DNA of 64,000 nt, taken from contig CM074817.1 of assembly GCA_037447605.1 (NCBI GenBank), positions 1,011,364-1,075,363 on the forward strand, read 5' to 3'. A program made the position numbers and the translations under genes. The notes beneath the pieces are model-generated. The model was not told where the DNA came from, made no database searches, and was given only the letters and a program-made list of their open reading frames with translations. Positions 1-18,158 of the stretch are shown one piece after another. Within the stretch, counting starts at the first letter, position 1. Every line of letters starts with the position of its first letter. Source of the stretch: Zygnema circumcarinatum (Eukaryota > Streptophyta > Zygnematophyceae > Zygnematales > Zygnemataceae).

Positions 1-32
1 GGGGGAGGGGGGGAGGGAGAGAGAGCACTAAC

Positions 33-6126
<6,094 letters not shown>

Positions 6127-6611
6127 GGCGTCTTCTGCCTCTTTCCCCCCCCCCCCTTCTATGTCCCTAGTTTTCAGTCGAAACGGAAAAACTGAACTGA
6201 AGTTTCTGAGCAGCACAGAACAGCTCTACTTTCTTTTTTTCCTTCTGGAAAAGGACCCACTCAAGCAGGCAGGCAGGGTTCAGGGCGCAGGCGGGTTCTA
6301 GAATTAGGGTTTCCTGAACCCCCGGCTCGCCGCATGTGCGAAGAGGGAGGAAGGAGCCGTTGGAGAGAGAGAGAGATGCCCTCCCCGCCATCTCCTGCAA
6401 GCTTAGCTAAGGCTTGGGAGGGTCCACGGTTCCCTGTGAGGCTGTTCCGTTGGGCGTCAAACAAGAATCCTAACTGAGGTTCCTTGCCGTGCCTGTAACG
6501 CTCGAAGGTTCTATGTCAGACTTTTTCATATCGGTGGATTATTGCGGACGATATCTCGCGATATTAAAAAAACGGTAAGTTACTGCCACGTGGACATTTT
6601 TATGGCTGGAA

Positions 6612-7332
6612 AGGGTAGTGCTAAATTCACACCTTTTTTGTCTAGACACAGTCTTTTTTTCGCCGGGCAGATTTTAAAATAGACAAAAAAGGATTTAAAA
6701 CGGAAAATGCTTTTTTCACGCCTTTTTGGAATTGATACACACCTTTTTGCCGTAGGGCAGATTATATTTTACAAAAAAATTCCAAAGAAAAAAAGCCCGA
6801 GATCTCCGCAAAATTTTGACCTGGACTAGCCAAGCCAGGGGCGGCTCTCCCATTGACATCTGACATCCAATCACCAACTGCCACGTGTTATTTTTTGACG
6901 TGGCAAATTGTGTTTGGTCCGGGCTCTCAATTTAATGTACGGTATTTCGCCTTTCCTCGAAGCTGCGACCATACCAGCTTTGTACGAACCCACTTTGAGC
7001 CGGCTTTGGCGGGACACGTGGGCACGTGCCATTCGCTTAGACCGAGCTCGGCGACAGATCTAACGGTGATCTGCCGCGGTGCGATCTGCGAGATCATCGA
7101 CGGCGGAGATATACCGCAAGTGTGAAAGACCATACCCGCGAACGATCTCGTGGTATCATTTACCTTTTTTGTAAAATAAAGTCTGCCCGACGGGAAAAGG
7201 TGTGCATCGATTCCAAAAAGGTGTGAAAAAAGCATTTTTTTTTCTGTTCTTAATCCCTTTTTGTCTATTAAAATCTACCCGGCGAAAAAAGGGCTGTGTC
7301 TAGACAAAAAGGTGTGAATTTAGCACTACCCT
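6612..7332. mobile_element. Non-autonomous element with about 170-bp terminal inverted repeats
   Basis: The left end (from AGGGTAGTGCTAAATTCAC at 6612) and the reverse complement of the right end (to 7332) align over about 170 bases with small indels. Shared blocks include TTGTCTAGACACAG, TTTTTTCGCCGGG, GCTTTTTTCAC, CCTTTTTGGAAT and GGGCAGA. The core (about 6785-7160) holds no transposase, only a short open frame at 6853-7125 that I do not recognise. No clear target-site duplication is visible (left flank GGAA, right flank ATTT), so the superfamily cannot be assigned. It sits between the divergent Pelota and DENND6-like genes and carries ACGTGG/CCACGT motifs. A MITE-like or foldback DNA transposon is the best reading. 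Confidence 0.75.
6867..6885 (+). promoter_or_regulatory. ERSE-like composite site CCAAT-N9-CCACG
   Basis: Exact CCAAT, nine bases, CCACG. It lies inside the inverted-repeat element between Pelota and the DENND6-like gene. One-mismatch versions lie at 6899-6917 and 7017-7035 on the other strand. Confidence 0.5.
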
Positions 7333-7599
7333 ATTTTTTACTGTACGGTATTGCACAATTCCGACTTTTTAGTTTGAATTTTTTTGGAAAACTGAATGGC
7401 GTGATTGTGGCGCATTTCGGTAAATATATTTACCTCAACCGATCCATCCGTTTCCAGACTGGGAATTTCCGAGCTTGCCATTGGCTGTGCATTCTGTGAC
7501 AGAATTGTTTTCCCCGAAAAAAAAACTGATTTTTGACTGCCCGCTAGAATGTATCCTATATTTTTAAAACAAACAAATTACAAACGTTTTCCCTTTCCT

Positions 7600-7740
7600 C
7601 CATTGCCGTACTACCCGTAACTCTTGCCGTACGAAAATACAAGTACTGTACGGTACTGTAGGAAAACACCGTACCTTTAGCGTACACGGAACCACCCGTA
7701 CATTTTCGAGCATGTCCGTAATTTTCCGTACGTTCCCAGG
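7600..7740. promoter_or_regulatory. GTAC-core cluster upstream of the DENND6-like gene
   Basis: Nine GTAC cores in about 130 bases, mostly as CCGTAC or GTACGG. GTAC is the core bound by plant SBP-box (SPL/CRR1) proteins and the core of the Chlamydomonas copper-response element; that these sites are bound is inference. A telo-box-like AACCCTAA follows at about 7763. Confidence 0.45.
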
Positions 7741-7784
7741 GAGCAGGAGGAGGCTGCCCCAAACCCTAATCCGGCGCAGCGCGA

Positions 7785-7975
7785 GGGCGCAGAGACCATG
7801 GCGGATGATGGCCATGGCTCCATGGCCCCATGGCGGCATGCAGGCATGCATGCATGAGCCATACCCATGGACATAGCCATACATACATACATACATACAA
7901 GCATACATACATCCAGGCATGCATGCATGTGATGGGTCTCCCCCCCCTTTGATGCGCATGCGCATGCCTCCATGA
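7785..7975. repeat. CATG/CATA simple-repeat patch
   Basis: Dense CCATGG, GCATGC and (CATA)n units, with a (CATA)4-5 run near 7880-7900. No coding signal. Confidence 0.8.
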
Positions 7976-8039
7976 GATGGATGGCTTGGGATGGTGAGGC
8001 TCAAGATTCAAGCTTTTAGGGTTTGTAGGATTTTTAGGG

Positions 8040-8480
8040 TTTCCCCCTTGCAGCTCTCCCTCCTCTCTCCCTTCCTCTCCTTCTCCCTCCAACAGTAAGC
8101 AGAATCTCTCATGTACTCTCCCGCTCCGCCCCACTCCCTCTCCCTCTCCCTCTTTCTCTCTCTCCTCTCCTCTTCCTCCTGGAAGCCCAATACTCTCTTC
8201 CCTTCCCCTCTCCTCATACACCCTACCATTCTGTCATGTGAATAGCCCCCACCTTTCTCCCCCTCTCCTCTTCTCTCCCCCACCCCTCCCTCTCCCTCTC
8301 CCTCCCCCTCCCCCTCCCCCCCCACCTTTCTCCCCCTCTCCTCTTCTCTCTCCCACCCCTCCCTCTCCCTCTTCCTCTCCCTCCCCCCTACCCTTCTCCC
8401 CCTCTCCTCGTCTCTCTCCCAACCCCTCCCTCTCCCTCTCCCTCTCCCTCCCCCCCCTCCTTCCTCGTTCCCTCCCTCCA
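8040..8480. repeat. CT-rich 5' leader of the DENND6-like gene
   Basis: Imperfect CTCTCC/CTCCC tract ending just before the start codon at 8483. It includes repeated blocks of CCTTTCTCCCCCTCTCCTC. Probably a pyrimidine-rich 5' UTR. Confidence 0.8.
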
Positions 8481-8482
8481 CC

Positions 8483-10697
8483 ATGAGCAGGAGCAATCTC
8501 GCATTCAGCTTCTCCAGGGAAGAGTCCTCCTCGGAGGCTAAAGCAGAGCCCACAGGGTTAAAGAGATGGCTTGTTGCAATATGCGCTATAAGGTTCGACC
8601 TGGAGCAGGGCCAACTGGTGGAGGCCTGCTACCCCCCTGGCTCTCTCTCGCCGGAGGAAGAGTTGGACATTGCATTCTCCTCCTTCCCAGACTCAATGTC
8701 AACAGTGCATAATAGAGCAAGCCTCCATGACTGCCTCTTTTTTTTTAGGGTTAGGAGGAGAGGAACACCTCCAGGAAGCTCTCGAAGGGAGGGAGAGGAG
8801 AGTGGTTTGGAGGGAGGGACAAGTGGGGGAGAGAAGCCGGGGGTGTTCAGGACGGGGGTGGACCCCATTTCTATACCGAGTGAGGCGGATAGAGAGAGCG
8901 AGGGGGGAGGGAGTGGAGGGAGCGCAGGGAGTGGTGGAAGAGGGGGAAGATACAGAAAAAAGTCGGCTGGGAATTCATGGGGATCGAGTCCACATGACAC
9001 ATTTTTCGACGCAAGTTCTTCTTCACCGAGTTCGCCATTTTTTGAGACTGTCGCCAAAGGTGTTTGGGCTAAAAGCAGCCCTTTGAATTCAGCTCAACTG
9101 GACGCGGAGCGAAGGAGAAGCATGGATTCGGAAGGAGCGCTTTTCTCTCCGTCGGTGAGCGAGAATGAGAGAGGTATGAGTGGGAGGAGTGAGGGAGGAG
9201 CAGCTCAGTTGAGCAATGGTAGTGGGGGGGTGGGAGGGAGAGCAGCCAGTGGTAGTCCTGGAAGCTCAGGAGCAGTAAGATATGCGGAGGAAGAGAGAGG
9301 AGGAGGAGGAGGAGGAGGAGGAGAGAGCTCAAGGAGCTCGGGCGGGATTTCCCCACTTGGCCCTGGAAGTGGAGGCCCGCGTTACCTTTATGGTTTCGTA
9401 TTTAATCGACAGCGTCATGACGAAAGACTAAGAAGAGGAGGGGAGCAAAAATCCGTTGTAATTCTCACAGAAAGACCCTATTCCTCAGTATTCCGTCCCT
9501 TAGTTCAGGTAGCAGGGCCCCTGTACTTCGACATTGGCCCCAAAGCTTTAGAGCAGATCGCCTTCTATGTGTCCCGTTGGCCGTCTCCCGTTCACGGAAG
9601 CACCATGGAACTGCCAGCTGGCAGCGTTACGTTGCGAGCTCCTCTCCCTCCTGCTCACACTCTCCCTCCCACCAATCAGACTCCTCTTGATGACTTCACT
9701 TCAGCCATGGCTCCCGCACCCCTGAGCAAGTCTGTACCTCAGGTGAGAGCTGAAGTGAAATATGAGTACATTAATAATATGTCTTTGCAATGCTTTTGTC
9801 GGCGCGAAGGTTTACTCTATAGTTTTCCATAGGATTTCTTACTTAGTACTAGTTTTTTTCAAACTTCAAATTTTTAGAAGCCTACCACCATCGCAAAATC
9901 TCGTTTTTTGCTTCAGTTGGTTCAAGTCCATGTTTCGAACTTTAGGGTTATGAACTACCGTTCAGTTTTTGAAGTTCAAAACCGACTTCCTCATTAGTTT
10001 TTAGAGCTCGGGGAGTCTCTGTAGTTTTGGAAACTCAAGGATTTCAAACAATTTGGTTAGAAAAAGTTTCCAGTTTCTGGTGCCGTGCAACAGGAAAAAG
10101 GATAATGCAGGCCATACAACTCGAAAGTTCTCTGTCAAAAGTGTGAACTTCTCTTTGTATATGAAGTGAGCTGGTTGAAAACCTCAATGAATTCAGTTAA
10201 GTAACAACCGAGTAACTGAACAAGTAAGTTTTCTTTGACTTTGAGAGTCTTGGAGTATTTGCTCATCCCCTTGTCTTCATTTCCTATGCTGCTTCCACTT
10301 CTGTACTGTGAAATGAGATAACTGCTGTGTTTTGCATGTGCAGGGAATCTTCTATGAAGCAGATGTGTTTGGAATTTACAGAGGAGTTTTAATGCAGCTA
10401 TGGGTGCTTTGGGAACTCCTTCTTGTGGGAGAGCCTGTCTTAATTATTGCTCCCTCTCCCTCACAATGCTCTGAAGCTGTTGCAGCTCTTGTCGGAATCA
10501 TCGCCCCTCTCCCTTGCTCCATGGATTTTAGACCCTATTTCACCATTCATGATCCCGATTTTCCAACCCTTAATGCTCTCAGGGAGGGAGACCCTGTCCC
10601 TCCAATGGTCCTCGGAGTCACTAATCTTTTTTTTCTGAAGGCTCTTCGAAGTCTTCCCCACGTGGTTTCTGTTGGAACTCCGCCGACCGGACCTGGA
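8483..10697 (+). CDS. DENND6: DENND6/FAM116-like DENN-domain Rab GEF (C-terminal part missing at gap)
   Basis: DENN-domain proteins are guanine-nucleotide exchange factors for Rab GTPases; DENND6 acts on recycling endosomes in animals. Exon 1 is 8483-9742 (420 codons) and exon 2 starts at 10344 and runs into an N gap at 10698; the phases match. Family motifs are RFDLEQGQLVEACYPP (uDENN start), SFPDSMS, YLYGFVFNRQRHDERLRRGG, SVVILTERPYSSVFRP, then in exon 2 LWVLWELLLVGEPVLIIAPS, DFRPYFTIHD and MVLGVTNLFFLKAL. Oddity: about 200 residues rich in G, S, E and R lie between FFRVRRRG and the YLYGF motif, where the animal protein has a short linker. The dDENN region (about 200 residues) is not found after the gap, where the next gene starts within 80 bases. 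Confidence 0.88.
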
Positions 10698-10797
10698 NNN
10701 NNNNNNNNNNNNNNNNNNNNNNNNNNNNNNNNNNNNNNNNNNNNNNNNNNNNNNNNNNNNNNNNNNNNNNNNNNNNNNNNNNNNNNNNNNNNNNNNN
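10698..10797. other. Assembly gap (100 N)
   Basis: Round-number gap of probably unknown true size. It cuts the DENND6-like coding sequence. Confidence 1.
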
Positions 10798-10876
10798 TCT
10801 TTGCCCTCTCTCTCTCTCGCTCTCTCACTCTCTCTTCAGGCTGATGCTGCAATCTGTCCTTCTTCACTCCCTGCAG

Positions 10877-12688
10877 ATGTGGATGGTGCCTTCTCGCCCG
10901 CCTGCTGCGGAGGAGGGCAGTGAAGGGCATGAAGCGATTGAAGGAGTACGTTCTCCTCTCAGCAGATGCTCATTCTTTACCTAAATTGGTTACAGAACCC
11001 GAAACCCTAAAATGTCCAAAAATGTTGAGGCTTAAAGCTTTGAAACCTCCACTGTGAAAAGCTAAGCATGAGGAATTCTTCAGTCGGTCAATCTCTCACT
11101 TCTAGAAGAACCCTAAAAGGCAATTAAGCTTCGAAGTGATCATTACATGTATTGTTGTTTGGGTTGTTTCTGTTCCGTTATTTCAAACAGAACCAAGCTG
11201 TTGCTCACACACGGATCCAATGGAAGGGTTCGAACGAAATTGCTTCAACCAAAAAGAGAAATGGAGATAGAGGAAATGAGATGGCAATTGCAAAGGAGAG
11301 GGATGGGGAGAGAGGTCGACGCATGAAAAAAGACGATATTGATGCCGTGCTTACCTGGCTGGAAAACCCGAGAAATTTTATGAGATTGTTTGGGAAAAAG
11401 AGATTGAAAGTGAATGGTTTCAACCACACTAGGGCTAGCGGATTTGAGATGTTGGCAAAGCATTTGTATTATTACAGCAACGGAAGAATTAATGTCAGTA
11501 AGAAGCAAATGAGGGACCGTTGGGATTACCATTTCATGAAGTTCAGAAAAGCATGGAATGAATGTAAGGACTCTTCTGGAGTTGGTCTGACGGAAGATCA
11601 GCGAGAAGCAGACTACTGTATTTTGAGAGAGAAGCTGGAAAACAAATCTGAACATTATGGACGTATGTTGGATCTGTTCGGAAAAAGGACCCATGTGAAG
11701 ACTACAGTCTTAGACGCTGCAGATTCTCGTCGAAAACGACAAAAAATCATGGCACTGGATTGCAACGGAGAAGAAACTGACAGGCTCGTAAATTGTGGAG
11801 TGGATAAAGATTTTTTGCAAATCCAAGACGAGCAGAAGGTGGAGAAGAGTTGGGAAAGTCAGAAAGAGATTGGGTACTTTGAAAGGAACGAGGATGATGC
11901 TATGAACTGCTCCCCTCTATTGAGAGGAGGAGAGAAGGAAGAGAGTGCAGAGAATTCGAGTGGTGAAGAGGAGAACACAAACAGCGACAATGGGAAGGGA
12001 GAAGGGAAGAAGGGTCGAGAAAAAGAGCAACAAAAAATGCAACGAAGATTTCGGGAACGGTTGCTGAAGGTGAGGCTCTCTCAGTACTTTGAATCTCGCA
12101 GCCCTAAAACTGGAAACCCTAATCCAAAATAAGCCGTACACTCTGAGTCGTATAACTTTCACCAATTCTGAATGTTAATGTTTCTGCTTGTCGCATTTTT
12201 GTGAACACTCTATTTGTAATTTTGCGTTACTCCCTCCTCCCCTTCCTCTCTCTCTCTGCCTCCCTCCCTCCCTCCCTCCCCTCCCTCCCCTCCCTCCCCT
12301 CCCTCCCCTCCCTCCCCTCCCTCCCCTCCCGCCTCCATCCCAAGATTCAGGATTTTTGGGTTCATGAGTTACGTGTTTACTTCTGCAGCCAAAAATTGTA
12401 GAGGATTTTATGAGCAAAAAAACGGAAGCTGAGTCGAAAAAGTTGGCCTGGGAGAGAGAGAAGTGGGAGAAGGAGGAGATCAGATTGGCTGCGGAACGGG
12501 AGGAGGCGAAAAGGTCGAAAGAGAGGGAGGAGGAGTTACTGAAAGCTGAGAGAGCGGAGGAGAAGCGTCGGTGGGAGGTGGAGCAGCGCCTGCTTATTGT
12601 GAAAACTGCAATTAAATCTGGATATGCGAAAGAGGACATAAAGGAGCTGCTCGATTACTGTTGGGAAATTGTGCATAATTTCGAATAG
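10877..12688 (+). CDS. Myb/SANT-like domain protein with acidic region and charged coiled coil
   Basis: Three exons: 10877-10945 (tentative first exon, MWMVPSRPPAAEEG), 11191-12069 and 12389-12688, all phase 0, giving about 415 residues. An in-frame ATG at 11281 is an alternative start. Residues about 65-190 form a helical module: AVLTWLENPRNFMRLFG, KKQMRDRWDYHFMKFRKAW, GVGLTEDQREAD, then YGRMLDLFGKRTHV. This pattern resembles Myb/SANT-like DNA-binding modules often found with transposon-derived proteins, but I cannot name the family. A Lys/Glu-rich acidic stretch follows, and the last exon is an almost continuous E/K/R coiled coil ending IKELLDYCWEIVHNFE. Nuclear location is inferred from basic clusters such as RRKRQK. 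The first exon is uncertain because the region sits just after the gap. The last two exons are firm by frame and splice signals. Confidence 0.6.
12225..12335. repeat. CCCTCCCT simple repeat in the Myb/SANT-like gene intron
   Basis: Tandem CCCTCCCCTC units in the intron 12070-12388. Confidence 0.9.
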
Positions 12689-13762
12689 TTTTGCAATGAA
12701 ATAAAGCTGTAGATATAGTGAGGATGCCTGCAACAACATGTTGAGTTTGATGTTTTGTTAATGTTTTCAGCATTCGTTCTCTCCTCTCTCTCCTTATCGC
12801 CTGCATCGATTGCGAAATTTCAAACCTTCAGAAACCTGGAATGCCCAATGTAAGGACTGTACGAAGGGTACGGAACTAGTCGTTGGTTCTACGGATTTGG
12901 GGCTGTTGGACAGTTCAGTAGTTAGCAAGTTCGTTCAGAACTTGGGAGGTGGGAGGGGTTGGATCTTGATGCCTTTTTTACTTTTTTAAGTGAAGTTATG
13001 AAGGGTGAGGTGAACGGGAAGGGCTTCGGGTCGATTAGGGTTAAGGGATGAGGGTGGTAAAAGGAGGAAGAATCGAGTGATGAGGATGGGCCACTCACAC
13101 TGGACGGGTCCATGGGCCATGGCTGCAAGGGGGGGTTGGCCGGTTGTGTGCATGGACATGCAAGTAAATGGGGCGAAAAGAGGAAAACGATGATGGGGAT
13201 GTGTGGTGCATGGATGCCTTGATATGATTTGATGATCAGATATGCCTCTCTCGATCTAGGCATGCTTTACCAGATAGGTCGATGGATGGATGCATGGATG
13301 GGTAAATTTATGCATGGATGGAAACATTATGGGCAGATGGCTGGATGGGTGGACGGATGGAAGAATGTTGAATTCAGGTGTTTCCATGGAGTGTTTCATT
13401 GTGTTTTCATTGTGAAACTATGTGAGGTGATTAGTTTAGAGTTCCTACCCTCCATCCCATTCAAGCACAGCAGGTTGGCCACTCGGCAGCACGAAGGCGG
13501 AATCTGTCATCAGGCAAACTTGTCCAAACTTGAAATGGGTACATCTTCGACTTTGGGTGTAAGCTGAAAGACCCATTAGTCGTCTGCCTCAATAAGAGAA
13601 AACATCTAGACTTTTTTCAAAGCACATAGTCATGAGCTCAATTCATGAAGTTCCACCAAATTGTGAGGGAATGGGCGGACGGATAAATTCGTTTACACTT
13701 CTTGTCGCTCTTCGGACATACTTTTACTGTATATGTGCTTCCAAACTCCAAAAAAAAGTTCT

Positions 13763-13793
<31 letters not shown>

Positions 13794-14100
13794 GCTCTCT
13801 CGTTGCTCCATAACTTCACCCTGGGACTCGCATCTCCCTCCAAGGCAAAATGAAGCTTCTTCTTCCCGCTAATACACAATGGTCTTCCGCCTCCCTCCAC
13901 AGGGCAGTGGAATCAATGAACGATCCCTCCCTCCTTCAGCGGGTGCCAATTGGAATCCCACCAAAAGTATTTGCATGCTTGGACCCCCACATTGCCCCTC
14001 CAGGGAGAGCCTTCATCTCCCCCACACTCCCATCATAACATTCTTCATCACCATCTTCAGCACCTCCAAGAGGTCTATTCAAGCAAGGAGTGGCCCTTCT
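12689..14100. other. Intergenic region, no gene recognised
   Basis: Holds an ATGG/CATGGATGG-type simple repeat at about 13260-13360, a GTAC pair near 12860 and a short CT run near 13765-13800. Open frames up to 112 codons show no family signature and no consistent splice signals. Confidence 0.6.
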
Positions 14101-17100
14101 TTACAAGCCCTGCCCAAAGGCCCGCACTCTTGTAGGCAGCCCATATAGCCTAATAAAGCCTGCTGCATCTGCCTGGTTGTATATGCCGCTCCCCTCTTCA
14201 AAGGAGGAGATGTCTTCACGGTAGAGGCTGAAGGGGCTCACTCGAGAGGCAACAGAGATGCTACCCTTGTAAAGTTTCAGCTTGACAGAACCCGTGGTAG
14301 TCTTTGAAACCTCAGTCATGAAGGCATCCAAAGACTCGCGGAGAGGATCAAACCAGCGACCGGCATAGACAAGCTCTGCGTATTTGATTGCAAGGGTGTC
14401 CTTTACCTGCAGAGAAATTGCAAAATGCAGGAGAGTATAAAGAACCACCCACAGATATTTTATCTTTCTATGCACAGCCTCTCTCCTTCTCCCTCCTTCC
14501 GCCTCTGCTCTCTACTTCTTCTTCCTTCTCCTCTCGTCCCTTTCTTTCTCATACATTACGATTTGATCAACTACAAGGCAGGATGGCTAAGTTGTAAGTC
14601 TTTGATGCAAGCTTCGTAGAGTGTCTGGAGAGACTTCTTGACCTGTCTTAAGCAGCAACTGATTCGGATTTTCTGACCACTTAATCTCAGCAAAGAGCAG
14701 GGCGACTTACTTGCATGGTTTCCCTATCGAGTGTGAGAGACTCGAGCTCTCTGCATGCTTGCACAAGAATGGTGCCGCCCGGAGTCTCATATACTCCTCG
14801 GCTCTGAAAAACATGAAAAAGAAAAGTAAAGTAAAGAAGCATCCAGCAGCATAATAGCTCGGACCGACAAAAGCCATGGCGGCAAAAAAGAACCACACCA
14901 CAAAAGCAAGAAAGTTTAAACCTTCAATGCCAGTCTTCATTCCTGTGTTTCTCCCATTTCGAAAAGACAGGCCCAACAATGGAGCAGGGGGTGAAGGAAC
15001 AAGTCACCAAGTGAAAGCAGTACAGAAATGACAGTGATAGAGAGATTGAAAAGAGAGGACGGAGGGGGGGGGGCAGGACTAGCTAGTGAAGGTTGCCGAG
15101 AGAGAGTGAGAAAGAGAGGGAGCGGACGGGAGAGAGAGAGAGAGAGAGAGGATGAGAGATGAGAGAGAGAGGATGAGAGAGAGAGGATGAGAGAAAGAGG
15201 ATGAGAGAGAGGATGAGAGAGAGAGAGGATGAGAGACTGAGGATGAGAGAGAGAGAGTGGATGAGAGAGAGAGAGGATGAGAGAAAGAGGATGAGAGAGA
15301 GAGAGGATGAGAGAAAGAGGATGATAGAGAGAGAATGAGAGAGAGAGAGAGAGGATGAGAGAGATTAGGTTGCAAACCTTCATCCCAACGAGCCGGTTCT
15401 CAACCATATCGCATCGTCCAATGCCATGTCGCCCTCCAATTTCATTGAGCTCCGCCAGCAAGTTCGCGGGAGACAAAACTTGTCCATTCACAGAGACGGG
15501 AAGGCCTTGCTCAATTCCTATCTCCACATACCTGCAGGATAACAAGTAGCAACAGGGAGTTAGATGCACCACAATCAGATACATGCACATTACAAAATTA
15601 AGACTGGTTAGATAGCCACCATTGTTAGAAGTTGCTCTATTTGGGGTCAGTAACAGAAAAGGGCATTACTCCAGACATAGTAAATCTGCTTCTGCTGTTT
15701 TTCCTGAAGCAGGCTTTTGGTTTCTAGTTTTTTAATAAGGTGCAGTAGGGTTTGCCGTTCATTTGAAGAGCAAGCTAAAGAGAAAATCTTAAGCATAGGG
15801 AAACATAGTTTTGGAATTTTCAGGACTTGTCTTATCTTACTCAGGGGTGTTTGGAGCATCTTCAGGATCGACAGTAAGCACAAACATATCCTTCTTTGGC
15901 TCATTTGCAGGATTCTCCAGCACATCACCCTACATAAACAATGAGAGTAGAAAGAAGATCAGAAATAATAGGACTCCCCAATAACTGGGTTTTCTAACTC
16001 TTTTAACCCTCCATTCATAGCCACAGCTTCTCATTCATCTCAACAAACGATACTACACCAGATTCTTCACTTTGTTTCTCCTTCAATATGCAAACTTTTC
16101 AAGAGTTGTTGGGTTTATAGTTTTCTTACTTCATGGCTGATGTGCCACAGATTCCGATCCCTGCTGTAAATAGACTTCTTAGTAACTGGAACAGGCACAT
16201 TGTGAAGCTTTGCATATTCAATTGCATCTTCCCTTCCCTTAATATCCCATTCTCGCCATGGAGCGATCACATCCAGTCTTGGGTCCAATGCGAAAAATGT
16301 GAGTTCAAATCGAACCTGTCCTGCCCCAATAATCATAATGGTGAGTGCCACCTCTTTTGAAGGTGACAAAATTTTGGCTATTCTTCTGCAGGAATGAATG
16401 AGAGAAGGTCACTTTGTTTTATATTACTGAAGCAATCTTTTTTCTGTGAGTTTAGGTGCATTGTACCTGGTCGTTTCCTTTTCCTGTGCAGCCATGAGAC
16501 ACGGCATCCGCGCCCTCTTTCTTAGCAATATCGACCATAGCCTGCTCCAAAAAAATTGAAAAAAAATTTATGATGTTTGGCTTGTATACAAACCACACAC
16601 AATCTCACGAGTAACCTTAAACCGAAACGTCCCTTCCCCATCCCCATACATTCATTAAGTCTGCTCAAAAAAACCCTTTTTTGCTGAATGTGTTTGTGTG
16701 ATCCCTCACCTTTGCAATGACTGGTCGAGCCATAGATGTTCCTAGAAGATACTTTCTTTCATAGACAGCTCCGGCTCGAACACAAGGGAACACATAGTCT
16801 TTCACAAACTCCTCCTTCAAGTCACCAATGTACAACTTCACAGCCCCACTTGCCTTCGCCTTTGCTTCCAAACCGTCAGTTTCTCCCACACCCTGAAACA
16901 CAGAGGCAAGGCTTCAATGAACAGGGTCTACAACAATGTAAATTCTGTGTAAATTTATACTCCATATGCAAAAAATTAAGAGCTATTATTACGATGACTT
17001 TCCACCCCACATTCTCCGCAGCACCATAAAGCCGAGCTATACAGTTTTCAGGCTCTACATGATCTTGAAAAGACTGAGCTTGAAACCATCAAGAAATGGC

Positions 17101-18127
17101 TTTAAGTAAAGGAAGTTCGTCCTCTCATACCTGACCAACATCTGCGCAGAAACAGACGACTTCGCAGCCATAGTTTTCTCTGCATGAAATAAATACCTTA
17201 TCTCAGAAACCTCAAACATGCAGTTCCTTAGAGGAGAGAAGATCTCCTCCCACAGTCACGCTCACCTATCTAAACAAGAAACTGAATAATATACTACAGA
17301 ATTAACTACGCAAAACGAGCGAAAGGAGAACCTCATACTGGGGAAAAGAGCAAGGAAAAAGCTAGCATGCAAATTAGAACCGAGACTCTTGAGCGGCACA
17401 TGTATGGGAAAAGAGTATTGGTTAGTGATTAGTTTTAGTGACCACCTTAGCCATGGTACGATGATGGAAGTGTCAAGACCTCCGCTGTATGCGAGCACTA
17501 CTTTGTTGAGCTTCTTCTTCAGTGTGGGAGGGGACGGGGCTGCCACAACATCCTCCGCAGCGAGTGCTGCCTTTGTGACTGCAATCACAAATGGGTCAAA
17601 AGTAGACATTGGTATTGAGGGAGAGAGAATCAAGCATTGAGGTAAGGTTAAAGAATGTAGCGGACACACATTTGATCACTAGAAAGGGAAGAACTGGGGC
17701 GAGAGAGAGAGGGAGAGAGAAAGAGAGGCGGAGAGAGAGGGGGAGAGCGAGAGTGGGCGAGATAGAGAGAGAGAGGGATGGAGAGAGAAAGAAAGGAGGG
17801 AGAGAGAGAGAGAGAGAGAGCTGGCGCCATGATCAAGTGCAAAAAAGTGAAACTTCATCATTCTCTGTGTCTACGCTATCGAGAACTTCCCGTTAAAATG
17901 GACCAAAAGAAACTCTGCGAAAATTACAGTTACATCAACTAATTAGTAATTTGTACGTATGCTTAATTTCTGTCACATGTATATTGGGTCACAGACTTCA
18001 TCCTCGTCCGAATTTAGAGCAGTGGAGCTCACCAGTGCGTGTCTGCACCTTCTTGGAATGCACTGCCCCTCTCACAAACAGCGCCTCTCCAAGAGCAGAG
18101 CTTGATGAGGACCCGAGGGAGCACTGA

Positions 18128-18158
<31 letters not shown>

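Noticed and set aside
6853-7125. 90-codon frame inside the inverted-repeat element
   Set aside because: No transposase motif or family signature; overlaps motif-rich non-coding DNA.
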